Assembly (NCBI RefSeq): GCF_004217495.1
Contig: NZ_SHLC01000001.1
Span: 2,480,001 to 2,544,000 of the forward strand
DNA from: Microterricola gilva
Lineage (GTDB): Bacteria > Actinomycetota > Actinomycetes > Actinomycetales > Microbacteriaceae
DNA length: 64,000 nt
Reading direction: 5' to 3'
The position numbers and the translations under genes were made by a program. How positions within the stretch are numbered: the first letter of the stretch is position 1; each line of letters opens with the position of its first letter. Positions 8,962 to 16,563 of the stretch are shown piece by piece. The notes beneath the pieces are model-generated. The model was not told where the DNA came from. It saw nothing but the letters and a program-made list of their open reading frames with translations, and ran no database searches.

Positions 8962-9873
8962 CTACTCCGCGATGTCCTCTGTGGCTTGGAACCACGGCGG
9001 GTACACGGCGACCTTGGTCTTCTGGCCGGCATCCGCGAGGATGCCGCGCACTGTGGCGCGCACCTTGTCGTTGGCGACGCCGATCAGCGAGATCTGCTCG
9101 AACGGGAAGGTGTCGGCGACCAGCACCTCGGCGCCGAGGATGCTCTCGGACTCGTCGTCGGCGCGCAGACGCTTGAGCATGCGCTCCGCGTCGGCACGGC
9201 TCGTGGCGAAGTTCGTGAGCAGGCCGACGGCGTCACCGTCGGCGACGGCGAATCCGCCGAGGGAGCCGTCTGCGGCATCCGCTGCGTCGGAGTCGGTGGC
9301 GGCAGCGGCCTGGGCGGTGGCGGCCTCGAAGGCGTGCTTGACGGTGCTGACCAGCAGCACGAATTCGGATGCCGCGTAGCCGAGCGCCTCGAGGGTGAGG
9401 CGCGGGTCGTCGTGGCCGGCGCGGATGCTGTTCCAGACGTGCGCGTTCGGCGAGAGGTAGAACGGCACGTAGTCGGCGACGACGCGGGGCCCGATGTCTT
9501 CGCTGAGGACGCGCTCGTCGACGGTCTTGGCGCGGCGGGCCTCACGCACACCGGCGGAGGAGATGTTCACCGGCGGCTTGGCGAAGTCGGCGAAGAGCTG
9601 ACCGGCCGCGAGGATGCCGGCGAGGTTGTCGACATGGGTGACGTGGTAGATGCGCAGCTCGGCGACCTTGGTCGGCGCGGCCTCCACTTTGAGGGTGACC
9701 GGTGCGGCACCGCGGGTCGTCGACTTGACGACCGGGGCCTCGCGCAGCGACGCGGGCTTGACACGGGCGACACGCTTGACCGGCGGCGTCAGGGGCTCCG
9801 TGACGGGCGGCGGGAAGCACTGCGCGCACAGTCCGTCATCAAAACCGTGGATACATTCGTCGCTCAAGGCCAA
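8962..9873 (-). CDS. DarT-like ADP-ribosyltransferase (DUF4433) with N-terminal zinc knuckle, no antitoxin partner
   Basis: DarT enzymes ADP-ribosylate thymidine in single-stranded DNA using NAD and are normally paired with the macrodomain antitoxin DarG. Here residues 1-20 hold a C-x-H-x6-C-x2-C knuckle (C7, H9, C16, C19). A Pro/Val-rich linker follows. The DarT domain then starts at IYHVTHVDNLAGIL (H77, H80), continues with the Arg-rich REARR segment and DYVPFYLSPNAHVW (about 134-147), and has a likely catalytic Glu249 in GAEVLVADTFPF. No DarG or macrodomain gene lies on either side: neighbours are a GlpX-like protein and a GNAT. It may be a solo housekeeping-like version or be neutralised in another way. 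The family call is good; the toxic activity is inferred. Confidence 0.78.
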   Translation of the reverse strand: MALSDECIHGFDDGLCAQCFPPPVTEPLTPPVKRVARVKPASLREAPVVKSTTRGAAPVTLKVEAAPTKVAELRIYHVTHVDNLAGILAAGQLFADFAKPPVNISSAGVREARRAKTVDERVLSEDIGPRVVADYVPFYLSPNAHVWNSIRAGHDDPRLTLEALGYAASEFVLLVSTVKHAFEAATAQAAAATDSDAADAADGSLGGFAVADGDAVGLLTNFATSRADAERMLKRLRADDESESILGAEVLVADTFPFEQISLIGVANDKVRATVRGILADAGQKTKVAVYPPWFQATEDIAE

Positions 9874-10055
9874 CCTTCCGTCTGTGTTGCACTCGCCAGC
9901 CCCCGAGTCGTTCTACGGGCACTGGTGCGGATTCCGCGGAAAACGCAAAGTGCCAACCCTCTAGGGTACGCCGGAAGCGGGCGTGCCCGTTACCACTTGA
10001 GACTATCCGCCCGCTGTGCATGCGCCACCGGCGAGTCTCGGGCCCGCCAGGCGAA

Positions 10056-10061
10056 CTACGC
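10056..10061 (+). promoter_or_regulatory. Putative -10 box of leaderless acetyltransferase transcript
   Basis: TACGCT seven bases before the ATG at 10069. The GGAGG in between is one base from the start and too close to act as a ribosome-binding site. Confidence 0.45.
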
Positions 10062-10068
10062 TGGAGGC

Positions 10069-10353
10069 ATGGCTCTCACCTTTGCCAATGAACCGGATGC
10101 CCGCCGCTACAGCATGCGCGACGGCAACACGCTCGTCGGTGTGCTCGACTACGCGGTCAACGCCTCGACAATCGCCCTGACCCGCGCATTCACTCAGCCG
10201 CCGTTCCGCGGCAAGGGCTACGCGGCCGAGCTGATGGAGTTCGCGGTCAACGACATCGAGTCGACGAGCACCCTTCGGATCGTGCCGAGCTGCTGGTACG
10301 CGGCACAGTGGTTCGATCGCAACCCCGAGCGCGCCGGACTGCTCAGCCGCTGA
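10069..10353 (+). CDS. Small GNAT-like N-acetyltransferase (YjdJ type)
   Basis: A 94-residue protein of the minimal acetyltransferase family. It has a beta-rich start (RRYSMRDGNTLVGVLDY), then PPFRGKGYAAELMEFAV, which is the acetyl-CoA pyrophosphate-binding loop (R/Q-x-x-G-x-G/A), and a final IVPSCWYAAQWFDRNPE segment. The substrate is unknown. The ATG at 10069 is preceded by TACGCT, which suggests a leaderless mRNA. A second protein of this type is encoded at 43468. Confidence 0.82.
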   Translation: MALTFANEPDARRYSMRDGNTLVGVLDYAVNASTIALTRAFTQPPFRGKGYAAELMEFAVNDIESTSTLRIVPSCWYAAQWFDRNPERAGLLSR

Positions 10354-10418
10354 CGCCGCGCCGCATCACTGAGCGTTTCCGCGCCGGCTGAGCTCCAGCC
10401 CGCCGGGCCAGCGCTCGC

Positions 10419-11345
10419 TCAGGAGGCGAATACCGGCGCGACCTCTGCGGCGATCAGTTCCAGGTGGTCCAGATCGCTGAGGTCCAGGATCTGCAGATAC
10501 ACCGTCTCTACGCCGATGTCGGCGAGCGCGCCGAGCTTGTCGACGGCCCGCTGCACCGTGCCTCCAAGCGAGTCCACGCGGAACTCCCCCGGATCCTCGC
10601 CGATCGCCACGGCGCGGCGGCGGTACTCGGCCTCCGTCGAGCCGATCGCGGTCGTGATTGCCGTCGAGTAGATCAACGAATCGGCGGCGCGGCCGGCCTG
10701 CTCGCAGGCGGCGCGCACACGGCCGAAGGCGGCATCCGTGTCGGCGAGCGGCACGAACGGCACGTTGTACTCGTCGGCGAAGCGGGCGGCCAGGCGCGGT
10801 GTGCGCGCGGCCCCCGTGCCGCCGACGATGACGGGGATGTGCTGCTGCGTCGGCTTCGGCAGCGCCGGCGAGTCGAGCAGCGTGTAGTGCTCACCGCTGT
10901 AGTTGAAGCGTTCGCCGAGCGGGGTGCCCCAGAGACCGGTGATCACCTCGAGTTGCTCCTCCAGCATCCCGAAGCGCTTGGCGGGGAACGGGATGCCGAA
11001 GGCGTCGTGCTCGGCCTGGAACCAGCCGGTTCCGAGGGCGAACTCGACCCGGCCGCCCGACATCTGGTCGACCTGGGCCACCTGCACGGCCAGCAGCGCC
11101 GGGTGTCGGAAGGTCGCCGAACTGACGAGTGTGCCGAGGCGGATGCCGCTGGTCTCGCGGGCCAGCGCGGCCAGTGTCAACCAGGCATCCGTCGGGCCGG
11201 GCATCCCGCTCACTCCGCCCATCGCCAGGAAGTGGTCGCTGCGGAAGAAGGCGTCGAAGCCGAGGCGCTCGGTGGCCTGGGCGATCGCGAGCTGATCGTC
11301 GTAGCTGGCGCCCTGCTGGGGTTCGGTGAAGATGCGGAACTTCAT
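10419..11345 (-). CDS. LLM-class F420-dependent oxidoreductase
   Basis: A 308-residue luciferase-like TIM-barrel flavin/F420 oxidoreductase. The start MKFRIFTEPQQGASYDD, the WFRSDHF-like FFRSDHFLAMGG, VSSATFRHPALLAVQVAQVD and GTGWFQAEHDAFGIPFP blocks are typical of the actinobacterial F420 subgroup. I chose the ATG at 11345, which follows GTGAGG on the minus strand. An upstream in-frame ATG at 11384 would add a non-conserved tail. Cytosolic; substrate unknown. It is transcribed divergently from the PH-like gene at 11427. Confidence 0.9.
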   Translation of the reverse strand: MKFRIFTEPQQGASYDDQLAIAQATERLGFDAFFRSDHFLAMGGVSGMPGPTDAWLTLAALARETSGIRLGTLVSSATFRHPALLAVQVAQVDQMSGGRVEFALGTGWFQAEHDAFGIPFPAKRFGMLEEQLEVITGLWGTPLGERFNYSGEHYTLLDSPALPKPTQQHIPVIVGGTGAARTPRLAARFADEYNVPFVPLADTDAAFGRVRAACEQAGRAADSLIYSTAITTAIGSTEAEYRRRAVAIGEDPGEFRVDSLGGTVQRAVDKLGALADIGVETVYLQILDLSDLDHLELIAAEVAPVFAS

Positions 11346-11414
11346 GGCCTCACTCTGGCAGCGATTCGGCCACGACAGCGCCATTGCAGCCCCAGACGCT
11401 CGGGGCGCGTCGCC

Positions 11415-11420
11415 TACACT
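11415..11420 (+). promoter_or_regulatory. Putative -10 box of leaderless PH-like gene
   Basis: TACACT, six bases before the ATG at 11427. Confidence 0.45.
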
Positions 11421-11426
11421 GGCACG

Positions 11427-11846
11427 ATGACTCGTCGACCTCGCGTTATGGTTCCCGGCGAGACGCCACTGCTTTCAAGGAATGCGAGTTTCCTGGTAAA
11501 TCCGATCGATTACGGGCGCAAGCCGGCATTGCGGGACGCGCTCCTCGGCGGCCGTATCGCCATCGGCGGCACATTGATGCTCACCAACTACCGCCTCGCG
11601 TTCTCCGCGTCACCGCTGGTCAGCACCATCGGCGAATTCGGCTTCTCGCTGCCCCGAGTGCTTGAGGTCACTGACACCTCGCGTGGCGTGCTCCGCACGA
11701 TCCGGGTGCGCCACGAGGCCGGCGACTGGTCGTTCATCGTCCACGGAATCCCCACGCTGTTGTCCGCCATCCATTCGGCGAAGGCGGCGTTCGATCTGAC
11801 GGACCTCGCGCGCATCGAGGGCACTGAGCCAAGCCCGAGCAGCTGA
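11427..11846 (+). CDS. Small PH/GRAM-like domain protein
   Basis: A 139-residue protein. The pattern GGRIAIGGTLMLTNYRLAFSA followed by IPLPRVLEVTD-like strands (GFSLPRVLEVTDTSRG) and a C-terminal helix (TLLSAIHSAKAAFDL) is that of a bacterial PH/GRAM fold. No membrane segment or catalytic motif is visible. Its role is unknown. It ends nine bases before the convergent HicB gene. Confidence 0.6.
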   Translation: MTRRPRVMVPGETPLLSRNASFLVNPIDYGRKPALRDALLGGRIAIGGTLMLTNYRLAFSASPLVSTIGEFGFSLPRVLEVTDTSRGVLRTIRVRHEAGDWSFIVHGIPTLLSAIHSAKAAFDLTDLARIEGTEPSPSS

Positions 11847-11855
11847 GCGTCGCCC

Positions 11856-12359
11856 TCACCGTCGTTTCCTCCCCGCGGCCCGTTCGCTGAGCTCGGTCAG
11901 GGCGACCTCGCGACTGCCCGCCAGCCGCGAGATCGCCAGAAGGTGCGGCTCCACCTGCTGCTCCCGCGCCGATGCGGCGAGGCGCGCGTACAGCTCGACC
12001 GGCACCAACACCGGCACCACCTCGGCCAGGCCGGGCCGTTCCACGCTGGCCGGATCCCGGCTCGCGCCGAGTGAGCAGAAGGCCTCCGGCGGCGGCCGGC
12101 CGCCGTCCACCGCTTCGGCCACGGCCTCGCGCGCACGATTGCGGATGCCGGCGAGCGCCGCGGTGTGCTCTCCGGCCAGCCAGCAGAGCGTCGGCATCTC
12201 GTCGACGGTTCCTTTGAAGGCCTGCTCGTCTGGCGACCACACGACCCGGTAGCTGTAGTGCTCGCTCACATCGACCGCGGTGGCCGGGTGCGCCTGCAAC
12301 GTGGCGATCAGGGAGCTGAGCGCCGCGGCCGAGCGCTGCTCGTTCTCGCGCACCGTCAT
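11856..12359 (-). CDS. HicB-family protein without an adjacent HicA
   Basis: A 167-residue protein. The HicB partial RNase H fold is visible at YSYRVVWSPDEQAFKGTVDE and MPTLCWLAGEHTAALAGIRN, with a ribbon-helix-helix-like C-terminus (VPVELYARLAASAREQQVEP). HicB usually neutralises the mRNase HicA and represses its own operon. No HicA-sized gene lies next to it, so it is either an orphan regulator or one of the widespread solo actinobacterial HicB proteins. The upstream gene on the same strand (12402-12821) is not HicA-like. Confidence 0.75.
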   Translation of the reverse strand: MTVRENEQRSAAALSSLIATLQAHPATAVDVSEHYSYRVVWSPDEQAFKGTVDEMPTLCWLAGEHTAALAGIRNRAREAVAEAVDGGRPPPEAFCSLGASRDPASVERPGLAEVVPVLVPVELYARLAASAREQQVEPHLLAISRLAGSREVALTELSERAAGRKRR

Positions 12360-12401
12360 GGCGCCGCTCCCGCCCTTGGCGTCGGCCGCCCACCGCCACG
12401 C

Positions 12402-12821
12402 TCAGAGCAGGTCATCGGGTGCCACCCATCGCACACCGTCGTCGTGACTGATCAGCTGGGCGCGCACCGAGACGCCGGCATCAGCGCAGGCCGCCGCGAG
12501 CGCGCGCGCCCAGCTACGGTCCAGATGGCTGACCCGGTGGCCGCCCGGGCGTTCCCAGACGAAGATCGCCTGCGCCGCCCCCGTCTCGTACACGGTCTCG
12601 GCGACGCGGGCCGCAAGCAGGCCGGCGGCGCCGCCATTCGGGGTCTTCGGATAGTCGGCCATGGGGATGATGAGCGGGATCTGCCGCCCCGCCTCGTCCA
12701 GGAGCAGCATCCACCACTGGCGCCGACAGGCGGCACCGATGAGGTGTTCGACGCGCGCCTGCACGGCGGCGTCGCTGTCGAGCGGAATCTGTCGGAGTTC
12801 GTCGGCTTCGAGTGATGTCAT
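12402..12821 (-). CDS. Conserved hypothetical protein
   Basis: A 139-residue protein I do not recognise. ATG at 12821 follows GGGGGA on the minus strand. The sequence alternates hydrophobic strands (WWMLLLDEAGRQIPLIIPM, AQAIFVWERPGG) with an amphipathic helix (RSWARALAAACADAGV) and ends VRWVAPDDLL. The layout suggests a compact alpha/beta fold of about 130 residues. There is no signal peptide or membrane segment. The gap to the downstream HicB gene is 42 bases, so they may form an operon. Confidence 0.6.
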   Translation of the reverse strand: MTSLEADELRQIPLDSDAAVQARVEHLIGAACRRQWWMLLLDEAGRQIPLIIPMADYPKTPNGGAAGLLAARVAETVYETGAAQAIFVWERPGGHRVSHLDRSWARALAAACADAGVSVRAQLISHDDGVRWVAPDDLL

Positions 12822-12980
12822 TCCCCCATGCTGCGCGCCGGCCGTCGCCTCATACGAGGAAGCTCTCAGACTGTGGAGAACCATCGACCAGAAGCCGCCT
12901 GTGCGGGGCAGAAAGGGGGCGGGAACGAGGGCAAGGCTGGAGCGGAGTCTGTGCGGCACGGCGGCGCCCAGCAGGCACCC

Positions 12981-12986
12981 TACTGT
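12981..12986 (+). promoter_or_regulatory. Putative -10 box of leaderless SulP gene
   Basis: TACTGT, seven bases before the GTG at 12994. Confidence 0.4.
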
Positions 12987-12993
12987 TGAAGCC

Positions 12994-14484
12994 GTGCCAC
13001 GCAACTCCTCCCCCACACCCGCTGCCCCGACCACCGTGCTCGCCGTGCTCCGCAACCCGCGCGCGCTCAGCGTGGAGGTGCTCGCCGGCATCGTCACCAC
13101 CCTCGCGCTCATCCCCGAGGTCATCTCCTTCTCGGTGATCGCCGGCGTCGACCCGCGCGTGAGCCTGGTGGCATCCGTGGTGCTTGCCGTGTCGATGTCG
13201 TTCCTCGGCGGCCGCCCGGCCATGATCACGGCCGCAGCCGGCGCCGTGGCCCTCGTGGTCGGCCCGTTGGTCAAGGAACACGGCGTCGAATACCTGTTGC
13301 CGACCGTCATCCTGGCCGGCCTGGTGCAGATCCTGTTCGGGGTGACCGGGCTCGCCCGCCTCATGCGCTTCATCCCGCGTTCGGTGATGCTCGGCTTCGT
13401 CAACGCCCTCGGCATCCTCATTTTCGTCGCCCAGGTGCCGCACCTGCTCGGCGTGCCGTGGCTCGTCTACCCGCTGTTCGCGCTCACCGTGCTGATCGTG
13501 CTCGGCCTGCCGCGCCTGACCACCGCCGTGCCCGCCCCGCTCGTGGCGATCGTCGTCGCGACGGTGATCACGATCGTCGCGCACCTCAGCGTCCCCACCG
13601 TCGGCGACGAGGGCGCGATCGGCGGCGGGCTGCCCGGATTCACCGAGCTGCTCGTGCCGCTGAACCTCGACACGCTCGCGCTCATCTGGCCGACGGCGCT
13701 CAGCGTGGCCTTCGTCGGCCTGATGGAGACGCTGCTCACTGCCAAACTCGTCGACGACATGACGGACAGCCGCTCGAACAAGGGCCGCGAGTCGTGGGCG
13801 CTCGGCGTCTCCAACATCCTCGCCGGCTTCTACGGCGGCATCGCCGGCTGCGCGATGATCGGCCAGACCGTCGTGAACGTGAAGCTCGGCCGCGCCCGCA
13901 CCCGCATCTCCACCTTCGTCGCCGGCGTCGTCCTGCTGCTGCTCGTCACCGCCCTCAGCGACGTGATGGAGCAGATCCCCATGGTGGCCCTCGCCGCCGT
14001 GATGATGATCGTCGCGATCAAGACCGTCAACTGGCACAGCCTCGCGCCAGCCACCCTGCGCCGGATGCCGCTCTCCGAGACCGTCGTCATGCTCAGCACC
14101 GTGGCGATCGTCGTCCTCACCCAGAACCTCGCCGTCGGTGTCGCGGCCGGGGCGGTGCTGGCGATGGTGCTCTTCGCCCGCCGTGTCGCGCACGTCGTCA
14201 CCGTGACGCGCACCCTCTCCGAGGACGGATGCCGCGCCCACTATGCCGTCGCGGGACCGCTGTTCTTCGGCAGCTCCAATGACCTGGTCGAACAGTTCTC
14301 CTACGGGCAGGACCCCGCCGAGGTGAACGTGGACTTCAGCGACGCGCAGATCTGGGACGCCTCGACGGTGGCCGTGCTCGACTCGGTGCAGCAGAAGTAC
14401 ACCGAGCACGCGGCATCCGTCACGTTCACCGGGCTCGACGAGCGCAGCACGGCGCTGCACGGCAGACTCAGCGGCCACCTCTAG
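12994..14484 (+). CDS. SulP/SLC26 family anion transporter with STAS domain
   Basis: A 496-residue membrane transporter for an inorganic anion (sulfate, bicarbonate or similar). The membrane domain spans about residues 25-400 and opens with EVLAGIVTTLALIPEVISFSVIAG, the SulP signature region. It continues with MLGFVNALGILIF and SNILAGFYGGIAGCAMIGQTV. The C-terminal STAS domain (about 405-496) has DFSDAQIWDASTVAVLDSV, with the conserved Asp-Ala-Ser-x-Val pattern. The GTG start is chosen because the protein begins there in family alignments I remember and a TACTGT box lies seven bases upstream. The substrate cannot be determined. Confidence 0.88.
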   Translation: MPRNSSPTPAAPTTVLAVLRNPRALSVEVLAGIVTTLALIPEVISFSVIAGVDPRVSLVASVVLAVSMSFLGGRPAMITAAAGAVALVVGPLVKEHGVEYLLPTVILAGLVQILFGVTGLARLMRFIPRSVMLGFVNALGILIFVAQVPHLLGVPWLVYPLFALTVLIVLGLPRLTTAVPAPLVAIVVATVITIVAHLSVPTVGDEGAIGGGLPGFTELLVPLNLDTLALIWPTALSVAFVGLMETLLTAKLVDDMTDSRSNKGRESWALGVSNILAGFYGGIAGCAMIGQTVVNVKLGRARTRISTFVAGVVLLLLVTALSDVMEQIPMVALAAVMMIVAIKTVNWHSLAPATLRRMPLSETVVMLSTVAIVVLTQNLAVGVAAGAVLAMVLFARRVAHVVTVTRTLSEDGCRAHYAVAGPLFFGSSNDLVEQFSYGQDPAEVNVDFSDAQIWDASTVAVLDSVQQKYTEHAASVTFTGLDERSTALHGRLSGHL

Positions 14485-14569
14485 GCGGCTGCACCCGCGC
14501 AGCACCCGCGCAGCACCCCACGCTCCCACATGCCCAGGCCAACGCCCCCACTCCCGAAAAAAGGAGTAC

Positions 14570-14598
14570 ACTCATAAATGAGTCAACTCAGTTATTGA
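14570..14598. promoter_or_regulatory. Operator of overlapping palindromes upstream of the TetR gene
   Basis: ACTCATAAATGAGT (14570-14583) and TGAGTCAACTCA (14579-14590) overlap. The whole stretch up to TTATTGAG (14598) is itself a near-dyad centred on 14584-14585. It lies about 45 bases before the TetR start, where an autoregulatory site is expected. Confidence 0.75.
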
Positions 14599-14639
14599 GC
14601 TGATCGGGCCGTGAGCCCGTCGAGCGAGGTGGTGCAGAG

Positions 14640-15389
14640 ATGTCGGAGACAATCGGGCAGGAGCCCACCCCGGCCGCACCCGGCCGCCGCGAGCGGAACA
14701 AGCAGGAGAAGCAGCAGCGCATCTTCGACGCCGCCGCCGAGCTCTTCGCCGCGCACGGCTACGCGGCCGTCACCACGCAGCAGATCGCCGAGCGGGCGGA
14801 CGTCGCCGCCGGCACCCTGTTCCGCTACGCGGCGAGCAAGGCCGAGCTGCTGCTCATGGTGCACAACGAGTACTACCGGCGGGCCCTGGCGACGGCCGAG
14901 CGGGCGCTCCCCCGCAGCGCCGACGTCGCCGACTGCACGGCCGCGCTGCTCACGCCGATCGTGGAATCCGGGCGGCAGAGCGACGAGAACACCGCCGCCT
15001 ACCAGCAGGCCGTGATGTTCGGCGGTCCAAGCGACCGCTACCGCGGCGAGGCGCTTGAGCTCATCGCCCGGCTGCAGGAGCGCCTGGCTGCCACGCTCGC
15101 CGAGGCGTGGGCCGGCCGGCATCCGCTCGGATCGACCGCCGGCGAGCAACTCGCGGCACCGGATGCCGCGGCGGCGGCCCGCGCGATCTTCGCCGTGCTG
15201 CAGCTCGAGACGGCGCACGCCACCCTCACCGCCGTGCCGCTCGAGCAGCAGCTCGACGACATCCTGAACCAGGTAGACGTGATCACCCGCGGCTACCTCC
15301 ACACCGCGCCGGCGCACAACGCCATCGGCGCACCGGAGCCGACTGACCCCAGCCGACTCACATCGAGTAAGGAACAAGGAAATGACTGA
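14640..15389 (+). CDS. TetR-family transcriptional regulator
   Basis: A 249-residue regulator. The N-terminal TetR helix-turn-helix is clear: RIFDAAAELFAAHGYAAVTT, QQIAERADVAAGTLFRYAAS and KAELLLMVH. The ligand-binding C-terminal domain is not recognisable. It overlaps the hydroxyacyl-CoA dehydrogenase gene by eight bases (TetR stop at 15387-15389, next ATG at 15382), so the two are translationally coupled. The upstream palindromes at 14570-14598 make autoregulation likely, with an acyl-CoA or related ligand as the inferred inducer. Confidence 0.9.
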   Translation: MSETIGQEPTPAAPGRRERNKQEKQQRIFDAAAELFAAHGYAAVTTQQIAERADVAAGTLFRYAASKAELLLMVHNEYYRRALATAERALPRSADVADCTAALLTPIVESGRQSDENTAAYQQAVMFGGPSDRYRGEALELIARLQERLAATLAEAWAGRHPLGSTAGEQLAAPDAAAAARAIFAVLQLETAHATLTAVPLEQQLDDILNQVDVITRGYLHTAPAHNAIGAPEPTDPSRLTSSKEQGND

Positions 15390-16242
15390 CATTCGCACCG
15401 TCACCGTGCTCGGAACCGGCGTGCTCGGCTCCCAGATCGCCTACCAGACCGCCTTCAGCGGTTTCGCCGTGACGGCATACGACATCAACGACGAGGTACT
15501 CGAGGGCGCCGCGAAGCGTTTCGCCGGTCTCGCCGAGACGTACAAGGCCGAGGTGACCGGAGCCGCAGACGGCGCAGCGGATGCCGCGCTCGAGCGCCTC
15601 ACGCTGAGCAGCGACCTGGCCGCGGCCGTCGCCGACGCCGACCTCGTGATCGAGGCGATCCCCGAGAACCTCGAGATCAAGCGCGACACCTACGCGAAGC
15701 TCGCCGAGCTCGCCCCGGCCAAGACGATCTTCGCCACCAATTCCTCCACCCTGCTGCCGAGCGATATGGTCGGCTTCACCGGGCGCCCGGAGAAGTTCCT
15801 GGCCCTGCACTTCGCCAACCGCGTCTGGGCGCACAACACTGCCGAGGTCATGGGCACGCCGGAGACCGACCCGGCCGTGTTCGCCGCGGTCTCGACGTTC
15901 GCCGGCGAGATCGGCATGGTTCCGATCGAGATCAAGAAGGAGAAGGCCGGCTACCTGCTGAACTCGCTCCTCGTGCCGTTCCTCAGCGCGGCCGGCGAGC
16001 TGCTCGTCGACGGCATCGCCGAGCCCGACGCGATCGACAAGACCTGGCGCATCGGAACCGGCTCGCCCATGGGCCCGTTCCAGATCTACGACATCGTCGG
16101 CCTCACCACCGCCTACAACGTCAGCGTCAACGGCGGCCCGAAGCAGCAGGCCTTCGCGCAGCTGATCAAGGAGAACTACATCGACAAGGGCAAGCTCGGC
16201 GTCGCCACCGGCGAGGGCTTCTACAGCTACCCCGCGAAGTAG
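15382..16242 (+). CDS. 3-hydroxyacyl-CoA dehydrogenase (FadB2/Hbd type)
   Basis: A 286-residue stand-alone NAD(P)-dependent dehydrogenase that interconverts 3-hydroxyacyl-CoA and 3-ketoacyl-CoA in fatty acid or butyrate-type metabolism. The Rossmann fold starts at VTVLGTGVLGSQIAYQTAF. DLVIEAIPENLEIK, FATNSSTLLPS and ALHFANRVW correspond to conserved blocks; the usual HFFNP reads HFANRVW, with the catalytic His kept. The C-terminal helical domain ends KGKLGVATGEGFYSYP. It is cotranscribed with the TetR regulator and followed by hairpins at 16241 and 16353. Confidence 0.9.
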   Translation: MTDIRTVTVLGTGVLGSQIAYQTAFSGFAVTAYDINDEVLEGAAKRFAGLAETYKAEVTGAADGAADAALERLTLSSDLAAAVADADLVIEAIPENLEIKRDTYAKLAELAPAKTIFATNSSTLLPSDMVGFTGRPEKFLALHFANRVWAHNTAEVMGTPETDPAVFAAVSTFAGEIGMVPIEIKKEKAGYLLNSLLVPFLSAAGELLVDGIAEPDAIDKTWRIGTGSPMGPFQIYDIVGLTTAYNVSVNGGPKQQAFAQLIKENYIDKGKLGVATGEGFYSYPAK

Positions 16243-16258
16243 CCGCCGGCGGGCGGCT
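16241..16258 (+). terminator. GC-rich hairpin directly after the dehydrogenase
   Basis: AGCCGCC, GGCG loop, GGCGGCT form a perfect 7-bp stem starting within the stop codon. Confidence 0.5.
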
Positions 16259-16352
16259 GGGCGACTGGCTGCCGAGGTCGCGCCCGGATGCCGGTACCCG
16301 GCGCGGCATCCGACATTCGCTGCGGCATCTGCTGCGGAGGAGATAAGCGGGT

Positions 16353-16396
16353 CGGGAGGACGGAATCGCGAGATTCCTCCTCCCGTTCTGCTTTTC
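16353..16396 (+). terminator. Rho-independent-like terminator with GCGA tetraloop
   Basis: The stem CGGGAGGA(c)GGAATC / GATTCCTCCTCCCG (14 bp with one bulge) is closed by GCGA and followed by TTCTGCTTTTCT. It lies in the 321-base gap between 16242 and 16564. The rest of this gap has no gene I can support. Confidence 0.7.
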
Positions 16397-16563
16397 TCCT
16401 CCCGTGCGGTCCAACCACCCACACAGCTGGCTCGGCGGACGACCGCAGACGGCCGCGGCCGGGGCCCGCGCCCGGCACTCTCCCAGCTGAGACATGGCCG
16501 GATGCCGCAGAGTAGAGCCTGCGGCATCCGCCCGTTTCAGCCCCGTTCAGACCAGGAGTCCGC

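Noticed and set aside
8854-10068. A long plus-strand frame leading into the GNAT gene
   Set aside because: It is antisense to the DarT-like gene. Only the part from 10069 resembles a protein.
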